A stretch of DNA of 42,560 bases from a virus. Location of the stretch: positions 1-42,560 of IMG/VR virus record IMGVR_UViG_3300044691_000280. The stretch is one strand, 5' to 3'. Shown here piece by piece: positions 1 to 7,470 of the stretch (the first letter of the stretch is position 1; each line of letters begins with the position of its first letter). The notes beneath the pieces were generated by a model. The model did not search any database and was not told the DNA's origin. It saw only the letters and a list, made by a program, of their open reading frames with translations. Both the position numbers and the translations under genes were made by a program.

Positions 1-32
1 TGGATAAGATTTTCGTTCGGTTGCTTGATTGG

Positions 33-40
33 TATATTTG
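33..40 (+). promoter_or_regulatory. Possible -7 box
   Basis: TATATTTG matches the Bacteroidetes -7 consensus TAnnTTTG. No convincing -33 TTTG lies upstream within the window, where only a TTTC-like match is seen. It could drive the three-gene unit beginning at 99. Confidence 0.3.
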
Positions 41-98
41 GCATTTTTTATTTAATTTACGTCATTATTTGTTTACTGAAAAAAAGAACCTTATAGCA

Positions 99-356
99 AT
101 GTCTGAAATAACACCCGGCTTTGAACATAACCAAATTAAAGGCATTACTATAAAGAACATGATCGTGACAGTAGTATGTACTGCATCTATTGTAGCATCT
201 GTTACAACGGCCTATTTTGGTATTACAAACAGTATCTCATCTATCGGCTATAAGCAGGAAGAGCAGAATAAGATCATCGACTTGCGGATACGGACGCTCG
301 AAGATCAGCAGAAGTTAATAAGGGAAGAGATACGCGATTTACAGATGAAGAAATGA
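99..356 (+). CDS. Small membrane-anchored coiled-coil protein
   Basis: The 85-residue protein has one hydrophobic segment (about residues 20-42) followed by a charged helical tail rich in E, Q, K and R that looks like a coiled coil. I chose the ATG at 99 over an upstream ATG at 21 because the extra N-terminus has low-quality coding character and the 33-40 promoter-like box would fall inside it. Its stop overlaps the start of the receiver gene (ATGA), implying coupled translation. Location two transcription units upstream of the lysin suggests an envelope role, possibly spanin- or holin-like, but no family was recognised. Confidence 0.6.
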   Translation: MSEITPGFEHNQIKGITIKNMIVTVVCTASIVASVTTAYFGITNSISSIGYKQEEQNKIIDLRIRTLEDQQKLIREEIRDLQMKK

Positions 357-766
357 CCGACAAACTCCGTATTCTAATCTACATTATTGACGACTGTCAG
401 TCCGACATTGACCTGATGCTGATGTATCTCAAAAGCGATACCTATGACATTCATACCTTTACCGACCCCGATAAGTTTAAAGCGGCGCTGAACGATGATG
501 TAAGCATGGTCATTACGGATATCAAGATGCACAACTATGACGTGTATGAAACAGTGGCGCAGATACGTGCAGAATACCCCGGAATTTATATCATTGCCAT
601 ATCCGGCTACCTTAGCAAAGAGATTTATGAAAAGCTGATGGACTGCCATGTATGGAACGCAGTCGAAAAGAACGCTACGGACTGGCTTGATAAATTGAAG
701 TTAAAAGTGGAACTTACAGTGCCTAAAATGCTTCAAAAAAAGATGGCCTTAAGTCATGACTACTGA
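353..766 (+). CDS. CheY-like stand-alone receiver domain protein
   Basis: The 137-residue protein is essentially one response-regulator receiver domain with no output domain. All signature residues are present at canonical spacing: acidic pair D13/D14, phospho-acceptor D56 in VITDIKM, S84 in the switch position (AISGY) and K106 in VEKN. These spacings match CheY (D12/D13, D57, T87, K109). Known family function is to accept phosphate from a histidine kinase and change partner binding. About 30 residues follow the K motif and complete the last helix. It sits between two small membrane proteins with overlapping ends (ATGA upstream, 11 nt downstream), so it may act at the membrane. No kinase is encoded in the window, so a host kinase would be needed. 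Confidence 0.85.
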   Translation: MTDKLRILIYIIDDCQSDIDLMLMYLKSDTYDIHTFTDPDKFKAALNDDVSMVITDIKMHNYDVYETVAQIRAEYPGIYIIAISGYLSKEIYEKLMDCHVWNAVEKNATDWLDKLKLKVELTVPKMLQKKMALSHDY

Positions 767-935
767 TAACTGGATCGCCCTTGCTGCCCTCATTGTTCCT
801 ACCTTTGGCGCGTTGTGTACCGCTACGTATTACCTCATTAAACTACTGATTAAATCCGCAATGGATGACGCTAAAATAGCACGGTTGGAAGGGAAGGTCG
901 AAAGACTGCAAGCGCAAATAAAGGAAATGAATTAA
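756..935 (+). CDS. Small single-TM protein with C-terminal coiled coil
   Basis: This 59-residue ORF starts 11 nt inside the end of the receiver gene. It has one hydrophobic helix (about residues 7-32) and a heptad-like C-terminal tail (ARLEGKVERLQAQIKEMN). The architecture resembles small phage lysis accessory or holin/spanin proteins, but no family is recognised. It ends directly against the convergent membrane-protein gene at 936. Confidence 0.6.
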   Translation: MTTDNWIALAALIVPTFGALCTATYYLIKLLIKSAMDDAKIARLEGKVERLQAQIKEMN

Positions 936-1085
936 CTACCTGAAAAATATCGTAAAGACCAAGGCCACGCCATAGAGTGCAGTCAGTATCCATGCTACAA
1001 ACAACCAATCCTTAACAGGCCAGTACCTGACAGCCGAAGCGATTGCCACTACGGTCGCTAAAATGATGAAAATATTAATGAGCAT
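936..1085 (-). CDS. Tiny two-TM membrane protein
   Basis: The 49-residue protein has two hydrophobic helices (about residues 1-17 and 27-47) around a short polar loop with KDW. I set the start at the ATG at 1085, because the upstream extension to 1229 would overlap the divergent secreted-protein gene and its promoter and has poor coding character. It converges on the 756-935 gene with no spacer. Function unknown. Confidence 0.5.
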   Translation of the reverse strand: MLINIFIILATVVAIASAVRYWPVKDWLFVAWILTALYGVALVFTIFFR

Positions 1086-1103
1086 GGTAAAGTAACGTAT
1101 GGG

Positions 1104-1135
1104 GTTGTAATATTGTTTTGATTTACATAGATTTG
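1104..1135 (+). promoter_or_regulatory. Bacteroidetes-type promoter, start-proximal
   Basis: GTTG (1104-1107), a 20-nt spacer and a perfect TAGATTTG -7 box (1128-1135). The ATG of the secreted protein begins 3 nt after the box, so the transcript should be leaderless or nearly so. Confidence 0.65.
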
Positions 1136-1138
1136 AGT

Positions 1139-3193
1139 ATGAAAAAACTATTGACCCTCGTTGCACTATTACCCTTGTTTGCAAACGCTCAGTTTTGCGG
1201 GACTTATGTTTCCCACTCACCCATATCATATACAGGACTTTCCAATTTTACCATATCGGGTGATTCTATAAATGGCGGTGGGGCAACTGTCAGGTTGATC
1301 TATCTTACCAATTGCACTAATGTGCATATAACAAAATGCAAGTTCACAAACAATCTTACCTATGCCATTAACCTAAACGGCTGCACTAATGTTACGATTG
1401 ATTCCTGCTTTTTCGATAATGTGGCTTTCGGTGTATATGCAACTCATTCACCAGGCACAAAAACAAATAATAATTATTTTAGAAATATCAAAGGAACCGG
1501 ATCGCCAGTTCTATTTGGACATGCCGTGCAATATGACAATTGCAACGGAGGCGGTATACAGATCAATTACAATAAGGTAAATGAGATACCGGGGCAGTCC
1601 GATTATACGCATGATCAGTTAAGTGTCTATCAATGTAATGGGTTAGTGGGTGATTCGATACAGATAATAGGCAACTGGATTAAAGGCGGGCAATTGTTTC
1701 AGGTTTCCGGCGATGGCGCAGCAGGTATTGTTCCAGGTGATGCAGGTGGTAGCTATCAGGTAGTACGTGGGAATATTCTTGTAAATGCATTGGCAATCTT
1801 AGTTACATCGGACGCAAGCAGTATCAAAGTCGACCATAACAAGATATACGCTTCTGTGGCATCTAATAATTCAGTTGGTATCTTAATTGATGGATCAGGA
1901 GGGAATACGAATTATGTAGGTTATAATCAGATTAACTTTACCAGCGCAAATGGAACCATCATAAACTGGTATATATTCCCAGGAGTTCCGACACCTATTG
2001 GATGGTCAACAAATACAGCACTCCATACGGCTGATGCAGGGGCTTATTTGGCTATGATCCCTACACCAATGGTTACGCCTTGTGCCACACTGCCTAATAT
2101 TTCCTATACCCCATCTTCTAATACATATCGGGCAGGAACAACCATCGGAGTGCTTAATGTAAGCAATACCGGGGGGGCGGTTACTTCAAGCTATACGGTA
2201 TCTCCTGCTTTACCTATAGGGCTTATTTTAAACGCTGTGAGCGGACAAATAAGCGGCACCCCTACTTCTGCTACCTCGACATCTGTTTATGTCGTTACCG
2301 CGTCTAATTCAGGGGGGGTGGCACACTTTAATCTAAGTTTAACAATTACACCGCCACCTGTAGCGTTGCCTGCTTTTACCTATTCTCCCAATAATAATAT
2401 TTATGTGATACCACAAACAGTATCATTGAGTCCGGTAAGTACAGGCGGTGCTATAGTTTCTTATTCCGTTACTCCTGCATTACCATCAGGGCTTTCTTTA
2501 AGCGCCACTACAGGCATTATCAGCGGGACGGTGAGTTCAGTGAGTTCTTTAACTACTTATACTATTGTGGGGATAAACGCAAGCGGATCAGGGCGAACTA
2601 CGATACAATTAACGGTAAATCCCAATCCTGTTACCGCGCCAAATATCAGCTATAGCCCTGCGACCATATCAGCAACCTATGGCGTAGCTATAGCATCATG
2701 GGTGCCTGTTAATCTTGGGTCAGGAGCAACTTGGACGGTCAGCCCTGCGTTACCCTTGGGATTCGGTATTAACCCCACTACGGGCGTTATTAGTGGTGTA
2801 CCTACTAATATACAGGGCAGCACTAACTACGTAGTAACCGCTGCAAATGCATCAGGCAGTTCAAACTTTACTATTAGTATCAGTATAGCGCAGCATCATT
2901 TAACAATAACCGCCTTGGGGCAGCAAAAGTATTTAAATACCCCTAATCCGGCGTTAACCTACGATGTTACAGGCTTGGTAAACGGCGATCAGATAAATAC
3001 CGCTTTAACTACGCTTCCAACTTTAAGCACGACAGCAGTACTTGGGTCACCCGTTGGAAACTACCCTATCACGGCTAATTCAGCGGCAAGCACGAATTAT
3101 TCGATTAGCTATCAGGACGGAACCTTGTCTGTGGTACACCCTAATAACGCGATTAGGTTCAGGGTATTCGGAGGTATAGTACCTATTCCTTAG
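1139..3193 (+). CDS. Secreted beta-helix protein with Ig-like repeats
   Basis: The 684-residue protein starts with a signal peptide (MKKLLTLVALLPLFANAQ). Residues about 20-310 are rich in N, T and short hydrophobic strands (for example TNVTIDSCFFDN), typical of a right-handed parallel beta-helix of the pectate-lyase or tailspike type. Then come three putative-Ig (He_PIG-like) repeats at about 315-400, 405-490 and 497-580, each with a PALP.G motif and an SGxx turn. The C-terminus resembles an MBG-type domain (LTITALGQQKY). The start at 1139 is set by the signal peptide and by the promoter 3 nt upstream. A beta-helix suggests glycan binding or cleavage, but a signal peptide is unusual for a virion tailspike, so secretion from the infected cell or lysogen is plausible. 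No catalytic residues could be assigned. Confidence 0.75.
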   Translation: MKKLLTLVALLPLFANAQFCGTYVSHSPISYTGLSNFTISGDSINGGGATVRLIYLTNCTNVHITKCKFTNNLTYAINLNGCTNVTIDSCFFDNVAFGVYATHSPGTKTNNNYFRNIKGTGSPVLFGHAVQYDNCNGGGIQINYNKVNEIPGQSDYTHDQLSVYQCNGLVGDSIQIIGNWIKGGQLFQVSGDGAAGIVPGDAGGSYQVVRGNILVNALAILVTSDASSIKVDHNKIYASVASNNSVGILIDGSGGNTNYVGYNQINFTSANGTIINWYIFPGVPTPIGWSTNTALHTADAGAYLAMIPTPMVTPCATLPNISYTPSSNTYRAGTTIGVLNVSNTGGAVTSSYTVSPALPIGLILNAVSGQISGTPTSATSTSVYVVTASNSGGVAHFNLSLTITPPPVALPAFTYSPNNNIYVIPQTVSLSPVSTGGAIVSYSVTPALPSGLSLSATTGIISGTVSSVSSLTTYTIVGINASGSGRTTIQLTVNPNPVTAPNISYSPATISATYGVAIASWVPVNLGSGATWTVSPALPLGFGINPTTGVISGVPTNIQGSTNYVVTAANASGSSNFTISISIAQHHLTITALGQQKYLNTPNPALTYDVTGLVNGDQINTALTTLPTLSTTAVLGSPVGNYPITANSAASTNYSISYQDGTLSVVHPNNAIRFRVFGGIVPIP

Positions 3194-3201
3194 CACTTCA
3201 C

Positions 3202-3279
3202 AGCCTTGCGCAATCAGTCGCGGCTTTTTAATTGGTTTATACACGGAAGCAAATTGGCGAGATGCAGGTTTGCTTTTTT
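3202..3279 (+). terminator. Tandem terminator hairpins
   Basis: Two hairpins follow the secreted-protein gene. The first (3202-3225) pairs AGCC/GGCT and GCG/CGC with a TT bulge, followed by T5. The second has stem AGCAAA (3248-3253) with TTTGCT (3269-3274), followed by a T run to 3279. The 3' arm of the second also contains the TTTG -33 box of the next promoter. Confidence 0.65.
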
Positions 3280-3300
3280 CATTCCTAACAATTATCTTTA
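3269..3300 (+). promoter_or_regulatory. Bacteroidetes-type promoter, start-proximal
   Basis: TTTG (3269-3272), a 20-nt spacer and TATCTTTA (3293-3300, one mismatch to TAnnTTTG). The ATG at 3305 begins 4 nt later. Confidence 0.6.
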
Positions 3301-3304
3301 GCTA

Positions 3305-3385
3305 ATGAAACTCATCACAATTATATTTGTCATTGCCTTAGTGGTTATTACGGCGATTTGCGTAAAGGGGGCATTATCGATATGA
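3305..3385 (+). CDS. 26-aa membrane peptide
   Basis: The protein is almost entirely one hydrophobic helix (MKLITIIFVIALVVITAICV...). It has its own promoter 4 nt upstream and overlaps the next tiny gene by ATGA. It could be a lysis-related or host-membrane-acting peptide, but the family is not recognised. Confidence 0.5.
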   Translation: MKLITIIFVIALVVITAICVKGALSI

Positions 3386-3471
3386 GCAAGCAAAATGCAT
3401 ACGACTGGTATGTTGGATTAGGAGTTTCAGCTACGCTTCTTATTGCTATTTTTTTATATATTATTGCATAA
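3382..3471 (+). CDS. 29-aa single-TM protein
   Basis: A short polar N-terminus (MSKQNAYDWY) precedes one membrane helix to the C-terminus. It overlaps the preceding peptide by 4 nt and is followed directly by the hairpin shared with the converging methyltransferase gene. Function unknown. Confidence 0.5.
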   Translation: MSKQNAYDWYVGLGVSATLLIAIFLYIIA

Positions 3472-3472
3472 A

Positions 3473-3495
3473 AAGCCCCGCGTGATGCAGGGCTT
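3473..3495 (-). terminator. Terminator of the methyltransferase gene
   Basis: Stem AAGCCC (3473-3478) with GGGCTT (3490-3495). Read on the minus strand it is followed by a T run, and it lies about 45 nt past the stop of the methyltransferase gene. Confidence 0.6.
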
Positions 3496-3538
3496 AGTAA
3501 AACCTCACTTTATCAACCACGATTAGTGGGGAATAAGT

Positions 3539-4570
3539 TTACCATGATGAAGGGATATTTTTAAACAACTCTATAACTCCCCTGCACTCCCATCCGTTTC
3601 CTATCATTCTATATCTTTGAGTTTCGCTAACATGATTGGTGTAATTGTCAGGAAGTCCGTGTATACGCTCGCATTCAATAGGTGTGAGCCTGCGCCAAAG
3701 TTCATCATCTAATGCTATTTTTGCATGATGATGGCCTCCTTGATGCGTTAATAGTGTCGGACATTTGCCTTTCGGATCGTAAACCCTGCGTTTGCTTTCA
3801 TATCCTTTAATATCGTTCGCCAAGCCTACCTGAATTAACGTAGTTCCGGCATCGATACTCATTTGGCTTGAATTATTTTTAGTATTCATTGTTCCCATTT
3901 TTTCAGGATTAAATCTTGGCTTTGAATACGTTTTTCTCAGTCCTCTGGCTAATGCATTTTGAGAGATCAGATAGTTATATGAAACTTCATTCTGTAATAT
4001 ATCATTAACTGTTATATTATTTTTATTAGGCTGCTCAATACCGTGTATATTAGTCCAATAATAACGGCTTCTTTGGGTTGGAGAGCATATTTCGTGGTTG
4101 ATTAAAATAGGCTCAACGCCCAATTCTTTTGAAATTATATCGCGCCATTCCTTCTTCATTTTTACATTTTCCAAAAAAAATAAAACGCCAGGATTACCAG
4201 ACTGTATTTGTCTTAATAAATGAACAAAATTCCAAAATAATTTACTACGGGGATCCTCAAAATTCATCCCTAACCCCGCATTGCTAAAACCCTGACACGG
4301 GCTTCCTGCTATAACTAAATCAATATTGTCATTTAGCATTATTACACCATCTTCATATGTAATATTGGTGTGCCCTTTATACCAAGTATTATCAACGTCC
4401 AATTTCTCAACATTGCCAATATGCTTAATATCAGGCCAATTTGACTTAGCTACCTTAATGGCATGTTTATCAATTTCAGAAGCGTAATAGTTTTTTACTT
4501 TAATGCCGGCTTGTTGCAGACAATAGCGACCGCATGATTTGCCGTCGAATAGGGAAATTACATTAATCAT
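3539..4570 (-). CDS. DNA (cytosine-5) methyltransferase
   Basis: The 343-residue protein transfers a methyl group from SAM to C5 of cytosine. Motifs are in order: SAM site SLFDGKSCG (motif I, 6-14), catalytic GSPCQGFS with C92 (motif IV), FLENV (E134, motif VI), QRSRYYW (166-172, motif VIII), and C-terminal YRMIGNGW (motif X) preceded by LTPIECERIHGLP. The target-recognition region lies between VIII and the C-terminal motifs. Length is normal for a phage Dcm-like enzyme. No cognate restriction endonuclease is adjacent, so self-protection against host restriction is the likely role. It is transcribed on its own, divergent from the lysozyme gene, with a terminator downstream. Confidence 0.93.
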   Translation of the reverse strand: MINVISLFDGKSCGRYCLQQAGIKVKNYYASEIDKHAIKVAKSNWPDIKHIGNVEKLDVDNTWYKGHTNITYEDGVIMLNDNIDLVIAGSPCQGFSNAGLGMNFEDPRSKLFWNFVHLLRQIQSGNPGVLFFLENVKMKKEWRDIISKELGVEPILINHEICSPTQRSRYYWTNIHGIEQPNKNNITVNDILQNEVSYNYLISQNALARGLRKTYSKPRFNPEKMGTMNTKNNSSQMSIDAGTTLIQVGLANDIKGYESKRRVYDPKGKCPTLLTHQGGHHHAKIALDDELWRRLTPIECERIHGLPDNYTNHVSETQRYRMIGNGWECRGVIELFKNIPSSW

Positions 4571-4603
4571 AATCGTGGTTGTTTTATACCGCTAATTTAC
4601 TAT

Positions 4604-4634
4604 TTTGAAATATAAATACCAAATCTTATCTTTA
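4604..4634 (+). promoter_or_regulatory. Lysis-gene promoter, start-proximal
   Basis: TTTG (4604-4607), a 19-nt spacer and TATCTTTA (4627-4634). The lysozyme ATG starts 4 nt later, again suggesting a leaderless transcript. Confidence 0.6.
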
Positions 4635-4638
4635 GAAG

Positions 4639-5271
4639 ATGCTAAAAGGTTGTGATTTATCTCATTTTAATTACCCGTTCCCGTGGCAAAGTCTGTCACC
4701 CGACTTTAAGTTTGTCTATTGTAAGGCAACTCAAGGTGCTACCTATAAAGATTCCCGCTTCAATGAGTACTGGCAACACCTTAAAATCACAACACTTCTT
4801 AGGGGCGCATATATTTTCTGGGATTGTCGATATACCGCTCAACAGCATTGGGACAATATCGCATCGTTTGGTATAGACTTTTCAAAACCGGGAGTACTGC
4901 CATTAGTTTTAGACTTAGAGAACCAGGCAACGGACGAACTTGACCAATTCGTTATCCATAATTCAGCACAATGCATAGCCAGTATCACACAATTACTGGA
5001 TTTAATAAAACTGAATACAGGCAGAAAGCCGATGGTGTACACCTATGCCAATTTCTTGAAAGAGTATTTAGCCGGACATTCATGGCCTGACTGCTATCTT
5101 TGGCTTGCTGACTATGATGGAACGGCACCAGTTAGTCATTGGGATTTTTGGCAAAGCAGTGAGCACGGAACATTGGGAGGGGAGTTAAAGGGCGGCCAGC
5201 TTGATATAGATTTATTTAACGGCACCTTGCAAGAGTTACAACAATTGGCAAATATTAAAAACATAGTATAA
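4639..5271 (+). CDS. GH25 lysozyme (endolysin)
   Basis: The 210-residue protein is a complete glycoside hydrolase family 25 domain cleaving the beta-1,4 MurNAc-GlcNAc bond of peptidoglycan. Visible are GCDLSHFN with D6, FVYCKATQG (25-33), GAYIFW (56-61), catalytic DLE at D92/E94 in LPLVLDLEN, then PMVYTYANF, LWLADYDG, WDFWQSS and a final DIDLFNG strand. There is no signal peptide or cell-wall-binding domain, so it needs a holin or other release route. The stop overlaps the start of the next gene (TAATG), pairing it with the holin candidate. Confidence 0.93.
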   Translation: MLKGCDLSHFNYPFPWQSLSPDFKFVYCKATQGATYKDSRFNEYWQHLKITTLLRGAYIFWDCRYTAQQHWDNIASFGIDFSKPGVLPLVLDLENQATDELDQFVIHNSAQCIASITQLLDLIKLNTGRKPMVYTYANFLKEYLAGHSWPDCYLWLADYDGTAPVSHWDFWQSSEHGTLGGELKGGQLDIDLFNGTLQELQQLANIKNIV

Positions 5272-5612
5272 TGGCAACAGACACTTCAAAAACAGCTTTC
5301 GGGTTAGATCAGATAAATAATGAAACCCCGGCCTACGCCAATTGGATATTCCGAAGCTACTTTATTATTTCAAAGGCTGCTATAGGGTGGATTGCTGCCG
5401 TAGGGTTGTTTGACAGTCATATACAGTTTGTTACCGTAACTACGGTTTCGCTTTTGCTTGACCCTATCGTGCTTGGCTTTTCAAAATTGTTTGGCATTGT
5501 GCCTGAACCGGTAGACCCTACCCAACAGTTTGTGGCCTCACAGCAGATAGATGATAAAGGTAATGTTAATGCTATACCTGATACTATTTTACCTGCTAAA
5601 AAGGATAGTTAA
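5271..5612 (+). CDS. Holin candidate, two-TM protein
   Basis: The 113-residue protein has two hydrophobic segments (about 27-47 and 51-75) flanked by a polar N-terminus and a charged, proline-containing C-terminal tail. Its start shares one base with the lysozyme stop (TAATG), so the two are co-translated. Small size, two membrane spans and a lysin partner support a holin role. Sequence alone does not assign a family. Confidence 0.6.
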   Translation: MATDTSKTAFGLDQINNETPAYANWIFRSYFIISKAAIGWIAAVGLFDSHIQFVTVTTVSLLLDPIVLGFSKLFGIVPEPVDPTQQFVASQQIDDKGNVNAIPDTILPAKKDS

Positions 5613-5711
5613 TTCAGCATTACCGAATCCTTACCCAACCCTTACCAAGTTTATATCGGAACTCACGGTATTGAGTAAGGCGTAGCTTGTATGGGTAGTA
5701 TAGGTAGGGGG

Positions 5712-6254
5712 TCATAACCAACCTAAATTAGCTGAACGCCATAAAACTATGTCAACAACTGAAACTTTATCACTTGTTTCTTTGCTTAATTGCTCACACA
5801 TATCCTCACAATTCATGCCGTATGTTTTGGCTATTCTTACTAAATGCCTGTCAGGTTTAACACAGTCGTGACCTAAATTTTTAGCCAAATGATATTTTGT
5901 TATTGACCCTATAAATGGTATTTCTTGTAGGTATTCAATTTTATGAGATGCTTTTAAATATCCGTCAAACATTGAATTATAATCAGAAAGTATTTGCTTT
6001 ATTGCTTTTACTTTACCTATATGCTTAAACACTTCTGAAATATCGCGCCCATCAACCACAGCTTGCCAAATACGAGTATGTATAAGCCGAGCAATTTGTG
6101 CTTTCATTCCACTATTAAGTATCACCCATATAGCTTCGTTCCTGAAAACTATAGGATCGTTTACTGGCTGTAAATTAGTCTGCCAATCAATTTCATCGGC
6201 ATATCCTTCTTCAACAAGTGAAAGTTTAAGCTGTAGATAATATTCTTTTTTCAT
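5712..6254 (-). CDS. HhH-GPD superfamily DNA glycosylase-like protein
   Basis: The 180-residue protein has the core of a helix-hairpin-helix base-excision glycosylase. The hairpin is IPFIGSITKYHLAKNLG (112-128), followed by the conserved Asp in VKPDRHLVRIA (D135), equivalent to the catalytic Asp of Nth/MutY in V-D-x-H-x-x-R. At the position of the Nth catalytic Lys there is Ile, so a monofunctional glycosylase is predicted. The N-terminal stretch FRNEAIWVILNSGM resembles Tag-like enzymes. No C-terminal FeS cysteines are present. It overlaps the upstream small membrane gene by ATGA. Substrate is unknown; a role in repair or in attack on modified host DNA is inference. Confidence 0.65.
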   Translation of the reverse strand: MKKEYYLQLKLSLVEEGYADEIDWQTNLQPVNDPIVFRNEAIWVILNSGMKAQIARLIHTRIWQAVVDGRDISEVFKHIGKVKAIKQILSDYNSMFDGYLKASHKIEYLQEIPFIGSITKYHLAKNLGHDCVKPDRHLVRIAKTYGMNCEDMCEQLSKETSDKVSVVDIVLWRSANLGWL

Positions 6255-6460
6255 ATTTTACTCCTTAATTTATACCCTCTCTTATCCCAGTTATCAGGGC
6301 CACAATCAACCCACATACGTAACTGTGGGTGCCAGTACTGCTGCTCTTCCTTGATTGTTGAACCAAAGAAAGCCGTCAGCAAAAGCATACCTACAATAAT
6401 AAACGGCATGGTAATGAATAGGGCGATGGTTATGAGGATGGGGTATATGTAGTGTTTCAT
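6251..6460 (-). CDS. Small membrane protein
   Basis: The 69-residue protein has a long hydrophobic N-terminal region (about 4-33, one or two helices) and a soluble C-terminus with aromatic and charged residues (QQYWHPQLRMWVDCGPDNW). It overlaps both neighbours by ATGA, so it belongs to one minus-strand operon with the glycosylase-like gene. No family recognised. Confidence 0.65.
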   Translation of the reverse strand: MKHYIYPILITIALFITMPFIIVGMLLLTAFFGSTIKEEQQYWHPQLRMWVDCGPDNWDKRGYKLRSKI

Positions 6461-6627
6461 TTTTTACGTGTTAAAGTGTGGTATAAATCTATAAGTGAAT
6501 ACCAGTTAATTTTAAACATAAACTCACCGCCAAAAATAAGCATACAAATTAAGAAAAGTATAGTTAAGGTTCCGATTAGCTTACATCACCCGAACCAAAT
6601 TAAATCGATTACGTCCTTTACTTTCAT
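6457..6627 (-). pseudogene. Small membrane protein gene interrupted by in-frame TGA
   Basis: Read from the ATG at 6627, the frame encodes MKVKDVIDLIWFG, then TGA at 6586-6588, and continues in the same frame through a hydrophobic helix (CKLIGTLTILFLICMLIFGG) to a TGA at 6457-6459 that overlaps the next start by ATGA. The end-to-end coupling and membrane-protein character on both sides of the stop indicate one 56-codon gene with a nonsense codon at position 14. TGA is an ordinary stop elsewhere in the window, so general reassignment is unlikely. Alternatives are restart at the internal ATG at 6543 (28 residues), readthrough, or an assembly error. Confidence 0.5.
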
Positions 6628-6666
6628 CTCAATTCAAAATTATCATTGCATGACACTTCGGATTAT

Positions 6667-6697
6667 AAAGCGGCCATATTTCAGACCGCTTTTCTTT
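6667..6697 (+). terminator. Hairpin terminator
   Basis: Perfect 7-bp stem AAAGCGG (6667-6673) with CCGCTTT (6686-6692), then T-rich sequence on the plus strand. On the minus strand, the direction of the surrounding genes, the tail is weaker. It may isolate the 6867-7340 gene from the operon that begins at 6627. Confidence 0.5.
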
Positions 6698-6788
6698 CTA
6701 CTAAGGGCAGTTCCCTGAATCTATCAGGGGGGTTACAACACCTTGTGCGTAACCGAGGTCGCCATGCTCTACCTTAAATTATTTTTTG

Positions 6789-6857
6789 CGCTATAGTGCA
6801 GTTACGACCCGCTGACACTGCCCATTTATGCCCGGCTATCTTATAGCCACTATAGCG
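6789..6857. repeat. Inverted repeat and nested hairpin in an intergenic region
   Basis: CGCTATAGTG (6789-6798) and its reverse complement CACTATAGCG (6848-6857) flank 49 bp. Inside lies a second hairpin, GGCTAT-CTT-ATAGCC (6834-6848). The region directly follows the 6867-7340 gene on the minus strand. It could be a transcript end structure or a protein-binding site. Confidence 0.5.
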
Positions 6858-6866
6858 ACCATTTAT

Positions 6867-7340
6867 TTATGCTGTAGCCGGGGCTTTAACAAAGTGCTGA
6901 AATGCCCATTCAATCAACCCCATTGCAAGCGATACCCAATTAAGCGACCCGGTAGATAACCATTGCGCGGCTGAACTTGCTACGGTCTGCCATAAGCTAT
7001 TCCAGTTATTATCCGTAACGCCTGATTGTAGCTTATCGGCAAGCTTTGCAAAGCCTGTTTGCAGGTCGGCTTCATTTATACCTATATCCTTTAAGGCTGT
7101 TTGTAATAGCTGCGTTGCCACATCTTCGGGTATATTCAGTTTGGCCTCAATTTCTGAAAGCACGAAAGCAACGCCTTTAGTGTATCCATCTTTTAAAATC
7201 TGCGAGATATTTACCCCCTGGATTATTGCATCCTGCTGCTGCTTGGGTAGTTCATCAAAGGCGCTTTTGGCACCGTTTAGTAAATGGGCGAAAAATCCAC
7301 CGATTGCCGCTATTAAGCGTCCGAAAAATGTTTGTGTCAT
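6867..7340 (-). CDS. Hypothetical protein with C-terminal hydrophobic helix
   Basis: The 157-residue protein has an amphipathic N-terminus (FFGRLIAAIGGFFAHLLNG), a helical middle part, and a C-terminal hydrophobic or amphipathic segment (WVSLAMGLIEWAFQHFV). No catalytic motif is seen. It has its own promoter about 23 nt upstream and stands between lysis and nuclease genes. A membrane-associated role is possible but unproven. Confidence 0.65.
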   Translation of the reverse strand: MTQTFFGRLIAAIGGFFAHLLNGAKSAFDELPKQQQDAIIQGVNISQILKDGYTKGVAFVLSEIEAKLNIPEDVATQLLQTALKDIGINEADLQTGFAKLADKLQSGVTDNNWNSLWQTVASSAAQWLSTGSLNWVSLAMGLIEWAFQHFVKAPATA

Positions 7341-7363
7341 GTTGATTGTTTTTAATGTAAGTT

Positions 7364-7395
7364 TAAAGATAATGAATTTATAATTTTATTTCAAG
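7364..7395 (-). promoter_or_regulatory. Promoter of the 6867-7340 gene
   Basis: On the minus strand, CTTG (7392-7395), a 20-nt spacer and TATCTTTA (7364-7371), leaving 23 nt to the ATG at 7340. Unlike the start-proximal promoters elsewhere, this one leaves a short leader. Confidence 0.5.
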
Positions 7396-7470
7396 TTCGG
7401 CGCCTCCGCTAAGCGAAAAAAAGAGATTTTGCATGCCTATAATGGTATATGTATTGTAATTTTAGATTCT

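Noticed and set aside
6452-6718. Plus-strand 88-codon ORF
   Set aside because: It runs antisense to coupled minus-strand genes and through a terminator hairpin, with low-complexity Ser/Ile/Lys composition.
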